From Roseburia sp. (GTDB taxonomy: Bacteria > Bacillota > Clostridia > Lachnospirales > Lachnospiraceae): a DNA stretch of 64,000 bases. Below the pieces are notes generated by a model. That model saw only the letters and a list, made by a program, of their open reading frames with translations. It had not been told where the DNA came from and made no database searches. The stretch lies in contig JAMPFA010000001.1 of the NCBI GenBank assembly GCA_023664725.1, positions 238,172-302,171 of the forward strand, in the 5' to 3' direction. A program made the position numbers and the translations under genes. Positions 17,265-25,638 of the stretch are shown piece after piece; positions within the stretch are counted from its first letter, which is position 1, and every line of letters begins with the position of its first letter.

Positions 17265-18662
17265 ATGGAAAATAAAAATGCATGGGAGAAATATCCCGAA
17301 GGGAAGAGAGATAATGTAATGAACTTTGCGGAGGATTACCGTAAATTTATTTCTGACTGCAAGACAGAGCGGGAGTGTATCCGGGAAGTTGAAAAGCAGG
17401 CTAAGGCAGCAGGATTTAGGGATTTAAAGGAACTCATCGAGAAGGAGACACCTTTAAAAAGCGGGGACAAGGTATATTATAATCAGATGGGAAAATCTAT
17501 GGCATTGTTTGTCATCGGAAAGCAGCCCGCAAAACAGGGAATGCTGATCCTTGGTGCACATGTGGATTCTCCAAGGCTTGATCTCAAACAGGTGCCTTTG
17601 TATGAAGATACCGAGATGGCGCTTTTGGATACCCATTACTACGGCGGAGTAAAAAAATATCAGTGGGTGACCCTCCCCTTAGCACTTCACGGCGTTTTTG
17701 CAAAAAAGGATGGCAGTGTAGTTTCATTTGAAATCGGGGAGAAACCGGAGGATCCGGTATTTGGAATCACAGACCTTCTTGTCCATCTCTCCGCAGATCA
17801 GATGGAAAAGAAGGCTTCCAAAGTCATCGAGGGAGAAAAAATGGATATCCTGATCGGCAGCATTCCTGAGGAGATTGCCGGTGAGGATAAAGAAAAGGCA
17901 AAAGAGCTGGTAAAAGCCAATATGCTTCGCATCTTAGAAAAAATGTACGGCATAGAGGAGGAGGATTTCCTGTCAGCGGAGATTGAGGCTGTCCCGGCAG
18001 GAGCGGCCAGAGATTACGGTTTTGACCGCAGCATGATCATGGGATACGGCCATGATGACAGAGTGTGCGCTTACCCTTCTTTTAAGGCAATTTTAAATAC
18101 GCAAAATCCGGAGAAGACCTGCGTGTGTCTTCTTGTGGACAAGGAGGAGATCGGCAGTGTGGGAGCTACCGGAATGCACTCCAGATTTTTTGAGGACGCT
18201 GTGGCAGAGATCATGAATTTGCAGGGCGACTATTCCGGTATCAATGTGCGAAGGGCAATGCGGAATTCCAAAATGCTCTCCTCCGATGTGAGCGCTGCTT
18301 TTGACCCCAATTATCCGGAGACGATGGAGAAGAGGAATGCGGCTTATTTTGCCAAGGGCATTGTGTTTAACAAGTACACAGGCTCCAGGGGAAAGAGCGG
18401 ATCCAATGACGCAAATGCAGAATATATGGCAAGTCTTCGTCATATTTTAGATAAAAACAATGTGGCATTCCAGACGGCAGAACTGGGGAAAGTAGACCAG
18501 GGAGGCGGGGGAACTATCGCATACATTCTGGCAAATTATGGTATGGAGGTCATTGACTGTGGCGTTGCGGTCTTAAGTATGCATGCGCCCTGGGAGATTA
18601 TCAGCAAGGTAGATCTCTATGAGGCACTGCTGGGATACGAAGCATTTTTCAGAGAGGCATAA
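17265..18662 (+). CDS. M18-family aminopeptidase
   Basis: M18 enzymes are cytosolic dizinc aminopeptidases that remove N-terminal residues, often acidic ones, in peptide turnover. The 465-residue protein shows the expected metal ligands: LGAHVDSPRLDLK (His), VDKEEIGSVGATGMHS (Glu), FDPNYPE (Asp) and VLSMHAPWEI (His near the C-terminus). The length is close to bacterial M18 proteins of about 430-470 residues. It overlaps murB by one base (TAATG), so it is translationally coupled to cell-wall synthesis genes. Substrate preference cannot be read from the sequence. Confidence 0.93.
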   Translation: MENKNAWEKYPEGKRDNVMNFAEDYRKFISDCKTERECIREVEKQAKAAGFRDLKELIEKETPLKSGDKVYYNQMGKSMALFVIGKQPAKQGMLILGAHVDSPRLDLKQVPLYEDTEMALLDTHYYGGVKKYQWVTLPLALHGVFAKKDGSVVSFEIGEKPEDPVFGITDLLVHLSADQMEKKASKVIEGEKMDILIGSIPEEIAGEDKEKAKELVKANMLRILEKMYGIEEEDFLSAEIEAVPAGAARDYGFDRSMIMGYGHDDRVCAYPSFKAILNTQNPEKTCVCLLVDKEEIGSVGATGMHSRFFEDAVAEIMNLQGDYSGINVRRAMRNSKMLSSDVSAAFDPNYPETMEKRNAAYFAKGIVFNKYTGSRGKSGSNDANAEYMASLRHILDKNNVAFQTAELGKVDQGGGGTIAYILANYGMEVIDCGVAVLSMHAPWEIISKVDLYEALLGYEAFFREA

Positions 18663-19573
18663 TGCGGGTGAAAAAGTTGTGGGAAGAGTTAAAAGCGGTA
18701 TTAGAAGAAAATCAGATATGGAAAGATGAGCCAATGAAACGGCACACCACATTTCAGACAGGAGGGCCGGCAGACTGGTATCTTACCCCAAGGGCAGAGC
18801 AGCTAGTCCCGCTTTTTGCCATGCTAAAACAGCGGAAAGAGCAGGTTACCATTATCGGAAACGGCAGCAACCTTTTAGTGGGGGATGGCGGGATTCGGGG
18901 CGTGGTGGTTGAGATTGGAAAAGCCATGCAGGAAATTTCCGTGTCGGGAAATGTGATCACTGCCCAGGCGGGGGCAGTCCTTGGAAGCGTGGTTTCAAAG
19001 GCATGCAAAAACAGTCTCACCGGTATGGAATTTGCGGCGGGGATACCCGGCACTGTGGGGGGAGCCATGGTGATGAATGCAGGAGCCTACGGCGGTGAGA
19101 TGAAAGATGTAGTGTCAAAGGTGAAAGTCCTTACGCCGGAGGGGGAGATTCTCTCCCTTAAGGCATCTGAGATGGAGTTTGGATACCGAAAGAGCATAGT
19201 GGCGGAAAAAGGCTATGTGGTGCTTGAGGCGGACTTCTTACTGGAGCCGGGAAAAATGGAAGAAATCCAGGCCAAAATGGAAGAACTTCGCAGACAGAGA
19301 ATCAGCAAACAGCCCCTGGAGTATCCCAGTGCAGGAAGTACGTTTAAACGGCCGGAGGGATATTTTGCCGGAAAGCTTATTATGGACTGCGGTCTTTCTG
19401 GTTTTTCTGTGGGGGGAGCCAAGGTTTCGGAAAAGCACTGCGGCTTTGTCATCAACAGGGGGGGGAGCGCCAGGGATATTCTGGCGGTGATCCGGCATGT
19501 ACAGAAGAAAGTAAAGGAAAATTACGGAGTGGAGCTTGAAACGGAAGTAAAGCTGGTGGGTGAGTTTTTATGA
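18662..19573 (+). CDS. murB: UDP-N-acetylenolpyruvoylglucosamine reductase
   Basis: MurB reduces UDP-GlcNAc-enolpyruvate to UDP-MurNAc using NADPH and FAD. The 303-residue protein has the FAD-binding features TTFQTGGPADW, GNGSNLLVGDGG and GIPGTVGGAMVMNAGAYG, the catalytic serine region YPSAGSTFKRPEGYF and the C-terminal HCGFVINRGGSA. Its length fits the short type II MurB of Gram-positives. It begins at the last base of the M18 peptidase stop codon and overlaps rapZ by four bases, forming the conserved murB-rapZ-whiA run. Confidence 0.98.
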   Translation: MRVKKLWEELKAVLEENQIWKDEPMKRHTTFQTGGPADWYLTPRAEQLVPLFAMLKQRKEQVTIIGNGSNLLVGDGGIRGVVVEIGKAMQEISVSGNVITAQAGAVLGSVVSKACKNSLTGMEFAAGIPGTVGGAMVMNAGAYGGEMKDVVSKVKVLTPEGEILSLKASEMEFGYRKSIVAEKGYVVLEADFLLEPGKMEEIQAKMEELRRQRISKQPLEYPSAGSTFKRPEGYFAGKLIMDCGLSGFSVGGAKVSEKHCGFVINRGGSARDILAVIRHVQKKVKENYGVELETEVKLVGEFL

Positions 19574-20442
19574 AAGTAGTAATCTTAACCGGAATGTCCG
19601 GGGCAGGAAAAAGTACGGCGCTTAAGATGATGGAGGATATCGGTTTTTATTGTGTGGACAATCTGCCGATCCCTCTGATCGAAAAGTTTGTGGAGCTCTC
19701 AGAGACAAGTACAGACGAGATCCAGAAGTTTGCCATCGGAGTGGATATCCGAAGCGGAAATTCCTTTGCGGAACTCCACAATGTTTTGGATAAGCTGGAT
19801 GGGAGGGGAGACGCACCGGAGATCTTATATCTGGATGCGGAAGACCGGGTACTTGTAAAACGGTACAAAGAGACAAGGCGAAACCATCCCCTTTCCGGCG
19901 GCGGACGGGTGGAAAACGGCATTGCCTTAGAGCGGGAAAAACTGGGGCTTTTAAGGAAGCGGGCAGACTATATTATCGATACAAGCCAGCTTTTGACCAG
20001 GGAGCTTCGGGGGGAGCTGGAAAAGATTTTTGTAAAAAATCAGGATTACAAAAGTCTTTTTATCACCATATTGTCCTTCGGATTTAAATACGGCATACCT
20101 GCGGACTCTGATCTGGTGTTTGATGTCCGGTTTCTTCCCAATCCCTATTATGTGGAGGGGCTTCGGGCAAAGAGCGGCAATGATAAGGAAATCCAGGACT
20201 ATGTTCTGCAGTTTAAGGAAGCCCACGAATTTTTGGAAAAACTTACGGATATGGTGCGCTTTTTAATTCCAAACTATATTATCGAGGGAAAAAATCAGCT
20301 TGTGGTAAGCATCGGGTGTACCGGAGGGAAACATCGCTCTGTGACATTGGCAAATGAACTGTACAAGCGCCTTCGTGACAGCAGGGAGTATGGAATTAAA
20401 ATTGAGCACAGGGATATTGAAAAAGATGCATTGAGGAAGTAA
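19570..20442 (+). CDS. rapZ: RapZ/YvcJ nucleotide-binding adapter protein
   Basis: This 290-residue P-loop protein opens with VILTGMSGAGKSTALKMMED (Walker A) and contains YCVDNLPIPLIEKF and the C-terminal signature SIGCTGGKHRSVTLA. The family includes E. coli RapZ, an RNase E adapter that senses GlcN6P, and B. subtilis YvcJ, a GTP/ATP-hydrolysing protein needed for competence. In Firmicutes the RNA-adapter role is not established. It overlaps murB by four bases and ends one base before whiA, the usual order in this phylum. Confidence 0.97.
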   Translation: MKVVILTGMSGAGKSTALKMMEDIGFYCVDNLPIPLIEKFVELSETSTDEIQKFAIGVDIRSGNSFAELHNVLDKLDGRGDAPEILYLDAEDRVLVKRYKETRRNHPLSGGGRVENGIALEREKLGLLRKRADYIIDTSQLLTRELRGELEKIFVKNQDYKSLFITILSFGFKYGIPADSDLVFDVRFLPNPYYVEGLRAKSGNDKEIQDYVLQFKEAHEFLEKLTDMVRFLIPNYIIEGKNQLVVSIGCTGGKHRSVTLANELYKRLRDSREYGIKIEHRDIEKDALRK

Positions 20443-20443
20443 C

Positions 20444-21331
20444 ATGTCATTTTCAAGTGAGGTAAAACAGGAATTGGCCGCAACTTTTGCGGGGAGCAGA
20501 CACTGTATGCTGGCGGAGCTGGCGGCGATCATCAACCACACGGGAAAAGTTGGGGTTTCCCAGGGAAGAGTGACCCTTCTGGTTCAGACAGACAATGAGC
20601 TGCTTTTGAAAAAGTACGGAACGCTTTTGCAGCGGCTGTTTCAGATCAAATATGCTGGGGATTTATCCCAGGAAGACACTCTTAGGGTATTGGAGGGAGT
20701 AAAGCTGTGGGATAGGACAAAAAACAGTTTTAAGAATACAGCAGCGGTGGATGGGATCTTAATCCAGCAAACCTGCTGTAAGCGGGCCTTTATCCGGGGG
20801 GCTTTTCTCTCTGCCGGCTCCATCAGCAATCCCGCCAAGGGATATCACTTTGAGATCGTCTGTACCTCTCTTCCCCAGGCAAAGCAGATACAGGCGGCGA
20901 TGAACTGTTTTGACGTCGACGCCAAAATTGTATCCCGGAAAAAGAATCAGGTGGTCTACGTAAAAGAGGGGGCTCATATCGTGGACCTTTTAAATGTGAT
21001 GGAGGCTCATGTGGCGCTTATGGATCTGGAAAATGTCCGCATTGTAAAGGAAATGCGAAATTCCGTCAACCGCCAGGTAAACTGCGAGACAGCCAATATC
21101 AGCAAGACAGTCAATGCGGCGGTACGCCAGATTGAGGATATCTCCTATATCAGAGACCATATGGGCTTAGAAAGCCTTCCGGATCACTTGAGGGAGATGG
21201 CGCTGCTGCGCCTTCAGTACCCGGATGCCCCGTTAAAGGAACTGGGGGAGTACTTAAATCCTCCTGTGGGCAAGTCTGGTGTAAATCACAGACTTAGAAA
21301 GTTGTCAAAAATTGCGGAAGAGATGCGTTGA
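20444..21331 (+). CDS. whiA: DNA-binding protein WhiA
   Basis: WhiA combines a LAGLIDADG homing-endonuclease-like fold (about 1-190, without nuclease residues) with a C-terminal helix-turn-helix (about 220-295; HLREMALLRLQYPDAPLKEL). It regulates sporulation and division genes in Actinobacteria; in Bacillus it affects division and chromosome segregation. The 295-residue protein has family hallmarks SFSSEVKQELA at the N-terminus, RGAFLSAGSISNPAKGYHFE in the middle and GKSGVNHRLRKL near the end. It starts immediately after rapZ. The following lipid kinase is 29 bp downstream. Confidence 0.98.
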   Translation: MSFSSEVKQELAATFAGSRHCMLAELAAIINHTGKVGVSQGRVTLLVQTDNELLLKKYGTLLQRLFQIKYAGDLSQEDTLRVLEGVKLWDRTKNSFKNTAAVDGILIQQTCCKRAFIRGAFLSAGSISNPAKGYHFEIVCTSLPQAKQIQAAMNCFDVDAKIVSRKKNQVVYVKEGAHIVDLLNVMEAHVALMDLENVRIVKEMRNSVNRQVNCETANISKTVNAAVRQIEDISYIRDHMGLESLPDHLREMALLRLQYPDAPLKELGEYLNPPVGKSGVNHRLRKLSKIAEEMR

Positions 21332-21360
21332 TCATTATTTACCAGAAAGGGTGAACATCG

Positions 21361-22248
21361 ATGAAGAAGCTTTTATTTATTTTTAACCCACTTTCCGGCA
21401 AAGCTCAGATAAAAAATAAACTGCTTGCGATTATAGATCTTATGGTAAAGGCAGAATATGAAGTTACTGTGTACCCTACCCAGTCCAGAAGCGATGCCAG
21501 GGGTGTGGCAAGGGAGCGGGCAGGGAGCTATGATCTTGTGGTGTGCAGCGGGGGTGACGGCACACTGGATGAAGTGGTAAGCGGCATGGTAGAATGTCCC
21601 AGAAGGATTCCTTTAGGGTACATTCCTGCGGGGAGCACCAACGATTTTGCAAATTCTTTAAAAATCCCCAAGGATATGGAAAAAGCGGCGAAGATAGCAT
21701 TGGAAGGCAGGAAGTTTTCCTGTGATGTGGGAAAGTTTAATGACAAGACTTTTGTATATGTGGCGGCATTTGGGATTTTTACGGAAGTGTCCTACAGCAC
21801 AAAGCAGGAGTGGAAAAATATTTTAGGTCATGCGGCGTATCTTTTGGAAGGGGCGAAAAGCCTTCACGGTATTGAATCCTACCATATGCGGGTGGAACAC
21901 GATGAGCAGATCATTGAGGGAGAATTTATCTTTGGCATGATCACAAATTCCAACTCTGTAGGGGGCTTTAAGAATATGACCGGAAAAAATGTGGAACTGG
22001 ATGACGGCCTTTTCGAAGTGACGCTTATTCATATGCCGAAAAATCCGGTGGAGCTGAATGAAATCCTGGCATCCCTGACAAATCTCATTGACGATACGGA
22101 TCTGATCCATTCTTTTAAGAGCAGTCAGGTGTCCTTTTTGTCGGAGGAGGAAGTGCCATGGACCTTAGACGGAGAGTTTGGGGGAAATACCAGAGAAGTT
22201 ACGGTGAGAAATGAGCAGAGGGCACTAGACATTATGGTAAAGAATTGA
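21361..22248 (+). CDS. YegS/DagK-family lipid kinase
   Basis: This 295-residue protein has the diacylglycerol-kinase catalytic signature CSGGDGTLDEVVSGM and the GYIPAGSTNDFANSL segment, with an N-terminal FIFNPLSGKA. Members phosphorylate diacylglycerol or related lipids at the inner membrane face, recycling lipid from lipoteichoic acid or phosphatidylglycerol turnover. Which substrate this copy uses is not visible. A GGGTGAACATCG ribosome region precedes ATG 21361. The promoter of fba overlaps its 3' end. Confidence 0.92.
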   Translation: MKKLLFIFNPLSGKAQIKNKLLAIIDLMVKAEYEVTVYPTQSRSDARGVARERAGSYDLVVCSGGDGTLDEVVSGMVECPRRIPLGYIPAGSTNDFANSLKIPKDMEKAAKIALEGRKFSCDVGKFNDKTFVYVAAFGIFTEVSYSTKQEWKNILGHAAYLLEGAKSLHGIESYHMRVEHDEQIIEGEFIFGMITNSNSVGGFKNMTGKNVELDDGLFEVTLIHMPKNPVELNEILASLTNLIDDTDLIHSFKSSQVSFLSEEEVPWTLDGEFGGNTREVTVRNEQRALDIMVKN

Positions 22249-22254
22249 TATACT
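22226..22254 (+). promoter_or_regulatory. Promoter for fba
   Basis: TAGACA (22226-22231), 17-bp spacer, TATACT (22249-22254), overlapping the end of the lipid kinase gene and 43 bp before the fba start. Confidence 0.55.
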
Positions 22255-22296
22255 ATAACGTAGGAGTTAAATTTAGGAAATAAAGGAGAGATTATT

Positions 22297-23160
22297 ATGT
22301 TAGTTTCTGCAAAAGAGATGCTTGACAAAGCAAAAGCTGGCCACTACGCAGTGGGACAGTTCAACATCAACAACCTGGAGTGGACAAAGTCTATTTTAGC
22401 AACTGCCCAGGAGTTAAATTCACCGGTTATCCTCGGTGTATCTGAGGGAGCAGGAAAGTACATGACAGGTTACAAGACCGTTGTGGGAATGGTGAAGGGA
22501 ATGATGGAAGAGATGAACATCACCGTGCCTGTTGCCCTTCACTTAGACCACGGTTCCTACGAAGGATGTTTAAAATGCGTGGAAGCAGGATTTTCTTCCA
22601 TCATGTTTGACGGTTCCCATTATCCAATCGATGAGAACGTTGCAAAGACCACAGAGCTGGTAAAACTGGCTCATGACAACAACATGTCCATTGAGGCTGA
22701 GGTTGGTTCTATCGGCGGCGAGGAAGACGGTGTCGTAGGTATGGGTGAGTGCGCAGATCCCAAGGAGTGTAAAGCCATCGCAGATCTGGGTGTGGACATG
22801 CTGGCAGCAGGAATCGGAAATATTCACGGAAAATACCCGGAGAACTGGGCAGGCCTTAGCTTTGAGACACTGGATGCCGTTCAGCAGCTCACCGGAGCTA
22901 TGCCGTTAGTGCTTCACGGCGGTACAGGTATTCCGGAGGATATGATCAAGAAAGCAATCTCCCTGGGTGTTGCCAAGATCAATGTAAATACAGAGTGTCA
23001 GTTGTCCTTTGCAGATGCTACACGTAAGTATATCGAGGCCGGAAAAGACTTAGAGGGCAAGGGTTTTGACCCGAGAAAGCTTTTGGCGCCGGGTGCAGAG
23101 GCGATCAAGGCTACGGTAAAAGAGAAGATGGAGTTATTCGGTTCCGTTGGAAAAGCTTAA
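22297..23160 (+). CDS. fba: Class II fructose-1,6-bisphosphate aldolase
   Basis: This zinc-dependent aldolase splits fructose-1,6-bisphosphate in glycolysis. The 287-residue protein has the metal and active-site motifs VALHLDHGSYEGCLK, MFDGSHYPIDENV, IEAEVGSIGGEEDG, IGNIHGKYPEN and LVLHGGTGIPEDM. Length matches the short class IIA/B Gram-positive type. AAAGGAGAG lies 8 bp upstream. Codon use is biased as in highly expressed genes. It has its own promoter; no clear terminator follows before the glnN promoter. Confidence 0.98.
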   Translation: MLVSAKEMLDKAKAGHYAVGQFNINNLEWTKSILATAQELNSPVILGVSEGAGKYMTGYKTVVGMVKGMMEEMNITVPVALHLDHGSYEGCLKCVEAGFSSIMFDGSHYPIDENVAKTTELVKLAHDNNMSIEAEVGSIGGEEDGVVGMGECADPKECKAIADLGVDMLAAGIGNIHGKYPENWAGLSFETLDAVQQLTGAMPLVLHGGTGIPEDMIKKAISLGVAKINVNTECQLSFADATRKYIEAGKDLEGKGFDPRKLLAPGAEAIKATVKEKMELFGSVGKA

Positions 23161-23246
23161 GGTACCGTAAACTTTCACAAAAAAATTTTTTGATTGTCTG
23201 AAAAGTTGTAAAAAACAGAAAAATCAATTAAATTTCAAATTTTCTC

Positions 23247-23275
23247 TTGCATTTTGATTTTGATTGCGGTATTCT
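23247..23275 (+). promoter_or_regulatory. Promoter for glnN
   Basis: TTGCAT (23247-23252), 17-bp spacer, TATTCT (23270-23275). It lies upstream of a terminator hairpin, not between the hairpin and the gene, so transcripts from it must read through the hairpin to express glnN. Confidence 0.65.
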
Positions 23276-23315
23276 ACTACCAGCAAAACAAACATGTGGA
23301 TAAGAGTAAAAGAAC

Positions 23316-23351
23316 AAGGGTGTTCCAAGTGTGCTTGGAATACCCTTTTTT
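23316..23351 (+). terminator. Leader terminator upstream of glnN (possible attenuator)
   Basis: AAGGGTGTTCCAAG (23316-23329), loop TGTG, CTTGGAATACCCTT (23334-23347), then a T-run to 23351: a 14-bp stem with one G-T pair. It is placed between the promoter at 23247-23275 and the glnN start at 23377. It may control read-through into glnN, or may end fba transcripts. Confidence 0.75.
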
Positions 23352-23376
23352 ACCTCATGGAAAGGATGGGTTAGTT

Positions 23377-25515
23377 ATGGAGAGAGCTGAGGAATATTAT
23401 AACGTATCAGAAATTTTTGGAGAAAATGTATTTAACGATGCGGTGATGCAGGAGCGTCTGCCGAAAAAAGTGTATCAGAAGATGAAACAGACCATCAGCG
23501 AGGGCAGGGAGCTTGATCTGGCAACTGCGGATGTTGTGGCACATGAGATGAAAGAGTGGGCCATTGAAAAGGGAGCTACGCACTACACGCACTGGTTCCA
23601 GCCACTTACCGGTGTGACAGCTGAGAAGCATGATTCTTTTATCACTGCTCCCATGGAGAACGGAAAAGTGCTTATGAGCTTTTCCGGTAAAGAGTTGATC
23701 AAAGGTGAGCCAGATGCTTCTTCCTTCCCCTCCGGAGGGTTGAGAGCTACCTTTGAGGCGAGAGGATACACTGCATGGGATTGTACCTCCCCGGCATTTG
23801 TGAGACAGGATGCGGCTGGAGCAACTCTCTGTATCCCCACAGCTTTCTGTTCTTACACAGGGGAAGCTTTGGATCAGAAAACGCCGCTGCTTCGTTCCAT
23901 GGAGGCTGTAAACAAACAGGCAATCCGCCTCTTACGTCTATTTGGAAATAACACTTCCAAAAAAGTGACTGCTTCCGTAGGCCCGGAGCAGGAGTACTTT
24001 ATCGTTGACAGAGAAAAATATTTAAAGAGAAAAGATCTGATCTTTACAGGCCGTACTTTATTTGGGGCAATGCCTCCCAAGGGCCAGGAGATGGATGATC
24101 ATTACTTTGGAGCTATCCGTGAGAGGATTGCGGCATACATGAGGGATGTGAACAAGGAGCTGTGGAAGCTGGGAGTTTCCGCAAAGACCCAGCACAATGA
24201 GGTGGCTCCGGCACAGCACGAGCTGGCGCCCATTTACGCCAGCGCAAATGTGGCAGTTGACCACAATCAGTTAGTGATGGAGACATTGAAAAAAATTGCG
24301 GGACGCCATGGCCTGCAGTGTCTGCTCCATGAAAAACCATTTGCAGGGGTGAACGGTTCCGGTAAACACAACAACTGGTCTATCACCACAGATGACGGCA
24401 TCAACCTGTTAGACCCCGGCGTAACACCACACGAGAATGTGCAGTTCCTTCTGGTTTTGACCTGTATTTTAAAAGCGGTTGACATTCATGCAGATCTATT
24501 AAGAGAATCCGCAGCAGACGTGGGAAATGACCACAGGCTTGGGGCAAACGAGGCACCGCCTGCAATTATTTCTGTATATCTGGGAGAACAGCTGCAGGAT
24601 GTACTGGGCCAGCTGATCAGCACCGGGTCTGCAACCCACAGTTTAAGCGGAAGCAAGTTGGAGACAGGTGTTACCACCCTGCCAGACTTTATGAAAGATG
24701 CCACAGACAGAAACAGGACTTCACCCTTTGCCTTCACCGGGAACAAATTTGAGTTCCGTATGGTGGGTTCCCAGGATTCCATTGCACAGCCAAACGTAGT
24801 GCTGAACACCATTGTCGCAGAGGCATTTTCTGAGGCATGTGATATTCTGGAAGAGGCAAAAAGCCCGGAGGACTTTGAGGTGGCAGTCCACAACCTGATC
24901 AAAGAGTATGCCACAGAGCACCAGAGAGTGGTATTTAACGGTAACGGCTATTCCGATGAGTGGGTGGAGGAGGCTGAGAAACGGGGGCTTCCAAACATTA
25001 AATCCATGGTGGATGCGATTCCGGCTCTTAACACGCCAAAAGCGGTGAAGCTGTTCGAAAAATTCGGCGTATTTACCAAGGCTGAGCTGGATTCCCGTGT
25101 GGAGATCGAGTATGAGACTTACGCAAAAGAGATTAACATAGAGGCAAAGGCTATGATTGACATTGCAGGTAAGCAGATTATTCCGGCAGTGATCAAATAC
25201 ACCACCATCCTTGCCAATTCTCTTTCTGCTGTTGCCGCTGCATCGGGCGGAGACGCAGATGTCAGCGTACAGACAGAACTTTTGGTGGAGGTATCCGATC
25301 TGCTTTCCGACACAAAGAAAGCTCTTGCCACCTTGCAGGATGTGACAGAGCAGGGCGGAAAGATGGCAGAGGGCAGAGAGCAGGCTGTCTTCTACAGAGA
25401 TACCGTAAAAGCGGCTATGGATGCTTTGAGAACTCCGGTAGATCAGCTGGAGATGATCGTAGATAAGGATATGTGGCCAATGCCTTCCTACGGCGATCTG
25501 ATTTTTGAAGTGTAG
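23377..25515 (+). CDS. glnN: Glutamine synthetase type III
   Basis: GSIII makes glutamine from glutamate and ammonia in the cytoplasm, a main ammonium-assimilation step in many gut anaerobes. The 712-residue protein has GSIII features: N-terminal [43 protein letters not shown] and [19 protein letters not shown] (catalytic and ATP region) and [20 protein letters not shown]. Start 23377 is preferred over the in-frame ATG at 23254, which would add 41 residues encoded across the leader hairpin; [10 protein letters not shown] is the family N-terminus. The amt-PII gene follows, so this is a nitrogen-assimilation pair. Confidence 0.96.
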   Translation: MERAEEYYNVSEIFGENVFNDAVMQERLPKKVYQKMKQTISEGRELDLATADVVAHEMKEWAIEKGATHYTHWFQPLTGVTAEKHDSFITAPMENGKVLMSFSGKELIKGEPDASSFPSGGLRATFEARGYTAWDCTSPAFVRQDAAGATLCIPTAFCSYTGEALDQKTPLLRSMEAVNKQAIRLLRLFGNNTSKKVTASVGPEQEYFIVDREKYLKRKDLIFTGRTLFGAMPPKGQEMDDHYFGAIRERIAAYMRDVNKELWKLGVSAKTQHNEVAPAQHELAPIYASANVAVDHNQLVMETLKKIAGRHGLQCLLHEKPFAGVNGSGKHNNWSITTDDGINLLDPGVTPHENVQFLLVLTCILKAVDIHADLLRESAADVGNDHRLGANEAPPAIISVYLGEQLQDVLGQLISTGSATHSLSGSKLETGVTTLPDFMKDATDRNRTSPFAFTGNKFEFRMVGSQDSIAQPNVVLNTIVAEAFSEACDILEEAKSPEDFEVAVHNLIKEYATEHQRVVFNGNGYSDEWVEEAEKRGLPNIKSMVDAIPALNTPKAVKLFEKFGVFTKAELDSRVEIEYETYAKEINIEAKAMIDIAGKQIIPAVIKYTTILANSLSAVAAASGGDADVSVQTELLVEVSDLLSDTKKALATLQDVTEQGGKMAEGREQAVFYRDTVKAAMDALRTPVDQLEMIVDKDMWPMPSYGDLIFEV

Positions 25516-25545
25516 ATTTTGCTTGAATTAGTGTTGTAAAAAGAG

Positions 25546-25604
25546 AAGATGCGTTTTCTTGGAACCACAAAGCTGTGGAGAAGGGGGGACGTGTCTTTTT
25601 ATTT
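25546..25604 (+). terminator. Terminator-like hairpin in glnN-amt gap with an A..G hexaloop
   Basis: The outer arms 25546-25560 and 25581-25597 pair with several G-T wobbles and are followed by TTTTTATTT. At the apex CCAC (25565-25568) and GTGG (25575-25578) close a six-base loop AAAGCT, which has A at position 1 and G at position 4 as in targets of ANTAR antiterminators. Only one such hairpin is visible, so regulation by an ANTAR protein is a hypothesis. Confidence 0.45.
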
Positions 25605-25638
25605 ACAGGGGCACATAGGAAAAAGAGGAGGAAATATT

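Noticed and set aside
23254..23376. N-terminal extension of glutamine synthetase from ATG 23254
   Set aside because: The added residues are encoded across the promoter -10 region and the terminator hairpin, while the family N-terminus begins at 23377.
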